DNA of 9,936 nucleotides from Treponema sp. GTDB lineage: Bacteria > Spirochaetota > Spirochaetia > Treponematales > Breznakiellaceae. Of the stretch, positions 7,069-9,936 are shown piece after piece. A program made the translations under genes and the position numbers. The notes below the pieces were generated by a model, which worked only from the letters and a program-made list of their open reading frames with translations, was not told the DNA's origin and did no database searches. How positions within the stretch are numbered: position 1 is the stretch's first letter; every line of letters starts with the position of its first letter. Location of the stretch: the NCBI GenBank assembly GCA_031284195.1, contig JAITAI010000040.1:1-9936 (forward strand), given 5' to 3'.

Positions 7069-7935
7069 CTAAGTACACTGCCCACCAATATGCTCACCGC
7101 TGGTGCAAGTGCGGAATTCGTCCAATAAGGCGTCTTGAAGCTGCCGTAATAGCTCAGGGGCCTTCCCTCCTACCTGACGGCCGTCGATGTGGCTTGCAGA
7201 CATGCAAAAAGTGGAGGAACTGGAAATCATAATCTCATCGGCTCCGAACATTTCCTCCAGGGTAAAGGGCGTTTCATCTACCGGTATACCCAGGTTCCCA
7301 CAGTGGGCGATTATGTGAGCTCGGGAGATACCCGGAAGGATCAGATTATCCAGGGGGGCTGTACGGAGGATGCCTTCTTTGAAGATATGCACGTTAGCGT
7401 GGGAACCTTCGGTTATCCGATTCCCTCGATAGAAAACCGCTTCAGTGCAGCCCGCTTGTTTTGCCTTTTCACTGGCTAGCACATTGGGCAAGAGGTTGAG
7501 GGTTTTGATGTTACAGTGGAGGAACCGGGTGTCTTCTACGGTGATAAGCTTTATCTTTTGATAAATATCCGGCAAGCTGAGCGGCTTAATCATCACCCAG
7601 AGATTAGGGGTTGTATGTTCCGGGAACGCATGAGTCCGGGGAGCCGTACCTCGGGTCATCTGCCAATACACGAATTGCGTGGGACTATCCACCTTATGCA
7701 CCAAGGTATTCAAAAGCTCTGCTAATTGGGTTTTGGTAATCGCCGGAACCATATACAGCAAGGCCGCGCTATTAAAAAAGCGATTTATGTGTTCCTCCAA
7801 GGCAAATATGCTATAATTCGCACTGACGGTGGCATCATAGACCCCATCCCCAAACCAACATGCCCGGTCGTTCATAGGTATCCGTAACTCATCCAGGAGA
7901 CCAATGTCTCCATTATAATATCCAAGAGTTTCCAT
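7069..7935 (-). CDS. dat: D-amino acid aminotransferase (class IV PLP enzyme)
   Basis: The 288-residue enzyme is a fold-type IV transaminase. FGDGVYD (28-34), the PLP lysine K144 in NIKTLNLLPN, ITEGSHANV (174-182, with E176 near the pyridine nitrogen) and the ILPGISR segment (199-205) are all present. Arg100 and His102 in RGTAPRTHAFP, together with Tyr33, match the substrate-carboxylate trap described for Bacillus D-amino acid transaminase (Arg98, His100, Tyr31). This favours it over branched-chain aminotransferase or aminodeoxychorismate lyase. It would transfer the amino group between D-alanine and 2-oxoglutarate, giving D-glutamate for peptidoglycan. That links it to the aconitase and isocitrate dehydrogenase genes on the same strand, which make 2-oxoglutarate. 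Start ATG 7935 has an AGGA site about 7 bases upstream. Confidence 0.9.
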   Translation of the reverse strand: METLGYYNGDIGLLDELRIPMNDRACWFGDGVYDATVSANYSIFALEEHINRFFNSAALLYMVPAITKTQLAELLNTLVHKVDSPTQFVYWQMTRGTAPRTHAFPEHTTPNLWVMIKPLSLPDIYQKIKLITVEDTRFLHCNIKTLNLLPNVLASEKAKQAGCTEAVFYRGNRITEGSHANVHIFKEGILRTAPLDNLILPGISRAHIIAHCGNLGIPVDETPFTLEEMFGADEIMISSSSTFCMSASHIDGRQVGGKAPELLRQLQDALLDEFRTCTSGEHIGGQCT

Positions 7936-7971
7936 AAAGATATCCTAACATAAACCGGTAAGGACGGCTAT

Positions 7972-8142
7972 ATGCAGGACAGGAATTTACCGTATACCTA
8001 TCCCCTTGGTCCTAATAAAAATCATGAAATCCTCTCAGCTTTCATACTGAACACAAAAGGAAGACCTGAGCCTATTGAAAAACGCTTCCCTCCAAGTAGA
8101 GACCCTTGTAATGGAGGTTCGATTGTTAGTTTTGAAGCATGA
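7972..8142 (+). CDS. Possible small protein, 56 residues, unknown
   Basis: An open frame starts at ATG 7972 (MQDRNLPYTYPLGPNKNHEI) and stops with TGA at 8140-8142. AAGGA at 7960-7964 sits 7 bases upstream, an ideal spacing. It fills most of the 310-bp gap between the divergent aminotransferase and rpmB genes. The composition is charged and proline-rich with no membrane segment, and a lone Cys at about residue 46. I recognise no family. It could be a real small protein, a leader peptide or chance. A T-run (8146-8151) follows shortly but without an obvious stem before it. Confidence 0.35.
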   Translation: MQDRNLPYTYPLGPNKNHEILSAFILNTKGRPEPIEKRFPPSRDPCNGGSIVSFEA

Positions 8143-8183
8143 TCCCTTTTTTAGTTAGCCTAGGTATGAGCCAATGCGCCCCC

Positions 8184-8212
8184 TTTACAGAAACTCCGCT
8201 TTTCCCTATTAT
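8184..8212 (+). promoter_or_regulatory. rpmB promoter
   Basis: TTTACA (8184-8189) and TATTAT (8207-8212) are separated by exactly 17 bases, close to the sigma-70 consensus. Transcription would begin near 8219 and give a short leader of about 27 bases before the rpmB ATG at 8246. Confidence 0.75.
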
Positions 8213-8245
8213 ATAAACCTCCATATAGAGTAAGGAAGGATCACT

Positions 8246-8437
8246 ATGTCACGTGTATGCGATATTTGCGGAAAACACACCATTACCGGGAACAAGGTAA
8301 GCCATGCCAAAAACCATACTCGCCGTACCTGGCGGCCCAATTTGGTGAAGGTAAAAACCGAGGTACAAGGTACAACCCTGACCCTTAAAATCTGCGCCCG
8401 CTGTCTCAAGAGCGATATTATCAAGAAAAAAGTATAA
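8246..8437 (+). CDS. rpmB: 50S ribosomal protein L28
   Basis: The 63-residue protein is recognisable throughout: it starts MSRVCDICGK, has GNKVSHAKNHTRRTW in the middle and ends with a lysine-rich tail. L28 binds 23S rRNA in the large subunit. It is the zinc-ribbon (C+) form, with Cys pairs at residues 5/8 and 50/53, which implies zinc binding rather than the zinc-free paralogue used in zinc starvation. The length is normal for this form. AAGGAAGGA (8232-8240) lies 5 bases before the ATG. It appears to be a single-gene unit with its own strong promoter; the next plus-strand gene is decayed. Confidence 0.97.
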   Translation: MSRVCDICGKHTITGNKVSHAKNHTRRTWRPNLVKVKTEVQGTTLTLKICARCLKSDIIKKKV

Positions 8438-8473
8438 GCCTTTTGTTTATACGCGGGTCTTGGGCAGGGTAAA

Positions 8474-8521
8474 CCAGGTTCCAGTCCTGGGATAGGGGCT
8501 TAACCCGGTCCATAGGACTGG
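8474..8521 (+). other. Stem-loop region downstream of rpmB
   Basis: CCAGTCCT (8481-8488) pairs perfectly with AGGACTGG (8514-8521), enclosing a smaller GGG/CCC stem. An alternative hairpin, CCAGG(TTCCAGT)CCTGG at 8474-8490, uses overlapping bases. No T-run follows, so it is not a standard terminator. It lies about 40 bases past the rpmB stop and may protect or process the 3' end. Confidence 0.35.
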
Positions 8522-8539
8522 ATATATGCGTAGGGAGCC

Positions 8540-9525
8540 ATGGGGATCGGAACTATCTATAAAGTCCTGGATGCCGGGGGTCTTCCTTAAAGCTCTGGGG
8601 ACTGAGTGCTATTGATCGGTACCTCAGACTTCCGGCGCTTTCCTATGGCTGGGCTGAAACCAATGCGGATATTGTGGTTTTGGTACAGTATTTTGAGGGT
8701 CTGCGTTTTCCCGGCCTTGGTATTGCTGATGCCGCCTTGGATCTCGATGAAACGGGTGGTATTTTCGCTGCGTTGAAAAAGAAGAACCCCATTGATTCTC
8801 ATATCGATTGCTTTCTTTTACTCAGGACCTCAAGACTGAGGGGTTTTAGGATCCTCAAGGGATGTATCCTTTGCTACGGGAACTTAAAGGGGATCCCCCT
8901 TAAAAAGGGCCCTAAGACTTCCTGGTGGGAAGGTCTCAATCCTTATGCCGGCTAGTACCAAGCCGCCATGGAGGGCGCCCTCATGTTGGCTCGGTACGGA
9001 GTGGAAGCCCCGGTTCCCATTACCGCGTTGGGACAATCCCTTAAAGAACTGCCCAGGGGATTGCCTCCCAACCCTGAATGGCAGCGGGTGCTCTTGAGAA
9101 GCCTCTTGGTATCACCCCGGCCTGATCGGGGTTTGCGGTTGCTCGAGGCTTCGGGCCTCGTGGAAGCGCTCTGGCCGGAACTTATCCGCTTGGATGAGGT
9201 AGATCATACCAAGGAATTGCATCCTGAAGGAAACGGGTGGAACCATACCATGGAAACGTTCCGGTACCGAAAACCGATCATCCCCAAGCAACCGGTTTAT
9301 GATTTCAGGCTTTCCTTGGGACTGTTGCTCCACGATGTGGGAAAACCCCTGGCAGCGGCTACAGGGAAGCATCCCTTTGATAGACATGCAGAGATTGGGG
9401 CTACGGTTGTGCTAGGTCATTCCGCTACGCTTCATTCCTACGCAAAAACTCCGCCACAGTTTGTCGGCCCTGGAAATGCTGCGCATTTCTTTATTCGGGC
9501 GGCCAAACCGTCACATACAGCTTGA
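8540..9525 (+). pseudogene. Decayed HD-domain phosphohydrolase (tRNA nucleotidyltransferase-type HD domain)
   Basis: One ancestral gene can be traced across three frames. It begins IGTIYKVLDAGGLP (from ATG 8540) and hits TAA at 8588. It continues in the next frame as LWGLSAIDRYLRLP...YFEGLRFPG, then shifts near 8756 to WYFRCVEKEEPH, with stops at 8793, 8847 and 8901. It returns to frame as SWWEGLNPYAG and meets TAG at 8953. An uninterrupted remnant follows: YQAAMEGALMLARYG, WPELIRLDEVDHTKELHPEG, WNHTMETFRYR, LLLHDVGKP and FDRHAEIGA, which are the metal-binding His/Asp motifs of an HD domain like that in CCA-adding enzymes. Homology is lost after about 9405, and the C-terminal part is missing before the insertion sequence. 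With at least five stops and two frame changes the gene is dead. The N-terminal part is not an obvious nucleotidyltransferase. Confidence 0.8.
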
Positions 9526-9593
9526 TAAATATATATTGCATAAAAATTTTTTATATAATATACCACTAGTGTCCAAAATAGAATAAGCAGTAA

Positions 9594-9622
9594 TTGAAAA
9601 ACCTCAACTCCTCGTGTAGAAT
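9594..9622 (+). promoter_or_regulatory. Transposase promoter inside the IS
   Basis: TTGAAA (9594-9599) and TAGAAT (9617-9622) have a 17-base spacer. Transcription would start around 9629. The left arm of the downstream hairpin (9602-9612) lies inside the spacer, so transcripts from this promoter do not contain it. Confidence 0.65.
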
Positions 9623-9665
9623 GATGAAGTTACCACACTAAATCACCTAAAAAAGGAGTTTGAGG
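9602..9665 (+). promoter_or_regulatory. Inverted repeat able to hide the transposase ribosome binding site
   Basis: CCTCAACTCCT (9602-9612) pairs with AGGAGTTTGAGG (9654-9665), giving 11 base pairs with one bulged T. The right arm contains the AGGAG ribosome binding site of the transposase. Only RNA entering from outside the element contains both arms. IS10 and IS50 are known to block translation of read-through transcripts in this way. Confidence 0.65.
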
Positions 9666-9666
9666 C

Positions 9667-9936
9667 ATGAATAAGCTTAACACAATCATGGGACAATTGC
9701 TAGCCCTGGTTTCGAGATCTCGTTTTGAAAAGCTGGTCCGGGAGCATAAAGCCGAGTATAAATCGAAAGGGCTGCGAAGCTGGACGCAGTTTGCGGCCAT
9801 GCTTTTCGGGCAGCTATCGGGTCAACACGGACTGCGAAGCATAGAAACCGGAATGAACAGCCAAAGGAACAGTTTTTATCATTTGGGTATAGATGGAAAC
9901 ACGGAAGTGAAGCGGTCAACATTGTCATACGCGAAC
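9667..9936 (+). CDS. IS4-family transposase, N-terminal part (truncated by window end)
   Basis: The first 90 residues are visible and the frame is open to the window edge. The start MNKLNTIMGQLLALVSRSRFEKLVREH, followed by KGLRSWTQFAAMLFGQLSGQHGLRSIE and then KRSTLSYAN, matches the conserved N-terminal region (DUF4372-type) of many IS4-family DDE transposases. The catalytic DDE residues lie further downstream, outside the window. AAAAGGAG (9651-9658) is 8 bases before the ATG. Whether the element is intact cannot be judged here. Confidence 0.88.
   Translation, partial: MNKLNTIMGQLLALVSRSRFEKLVREHKAEYKSKGLRSWTQFAAMLFGQLSGQHGLRSIETGMNSQRNSFYHLGIDGNTEVKRSTLSYAN

Larger units (their letters stand above)
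9565..9936 (+). mobile_element. IS4-family insertion sequence, left part (right end outside window)
   Basis: The transposase gene, its promoter and its upstream control hairpin lie here. The left boundary is an estimate: the sequence changes from very AT-rich (9526-9563) to an ACTAGTGTCC-containing segment near 9565 that may be the terminal repeat. The right end, the second inverted repeat and any target duplication are outside the window, so the boundary cannot be confirmed. Confidence 0.65.

Noticed and set aside
8474..8490. tRNA T-arm-like hairpin with 5-bp stem and 7-base loop
   Set aside because: No acceptor, anticodon or D arm can be built around it; the loop also deviates from TTCRA.

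Overview
The window looks like chromosomal DNA from a spirochaete, most likely a Treponema of the termite-gut type. This is inferred from three things: a secreted protein with many short GG(T/A)ISxNSA repeats, an HD-domain gene remnant of a kind I associate with treponemes, and moderately high GC content. No sequence search was possible, so the assignment is tentative.

Layout. Positions 1-272 (minus strand) hold a headless fragment of a glycine/serine repeat protein that runs off the window edge. It follows, in the same frame, directly after the stop codon of a complete secreted repeat protein (273-2078, minus). A 420-bp divergent gap (2079-2498) contains that gene's probable promoter, two mutually exclusive hairpins beside its ribosome binding site, and a large imperfect inverted repeat built from CACGAAC heptamers. 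A plus-strand gene (2499-3347) encodes a membrane protein resembling PAP2-type lipid phosphatases or phosphotransferases, with an altered catalytic motif. It converges tail to tail with a minus-strand metabolic group: D-amino acid aminotransferase (7069-7935), a 753-residue aconitase-family hydratase (4583-6844) and NADP-type isocitrate dehydrogenase (3367-4590). The last two overlap by 8 bases. Upstream, in the plus direction, come a possible 56-residue small ORF (7972-8142) and rpmB for ribosomal protein L28 (8246-8437), which has a near-consensus promoter. Then follow a heavily decayed HD-domain gene (about 8540-9525) and the left part of an IS4-family insertion sequence (about 9565 to the window end).

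How the genes fit together. Aconitase plus isocitrate dehydrogenase would convert citrate to 2-oxoglutarate. In an organism without a full TCA cycle this supplies glutamate. D-amino acid aminotransferase uses 2-oxoglutarate to make D-glutamate, a peptidoglycan precursor, so the three same-strand genes form a plausible carbon-to-wall-precursor group, although a 224-bp gap separates the aminotransferase from the other two. The decaying gene, the IS, the repeat expansion and the inverted-repeat element show a genome region under active rearrangement.

The items most worth a second look are the silent-cassette-like repeat fragment, the CACGAAC inverted element, the PAP2-like protein with Cys in place of Asp, and an IS hairpin that appears to block translation from read-through transcripts.
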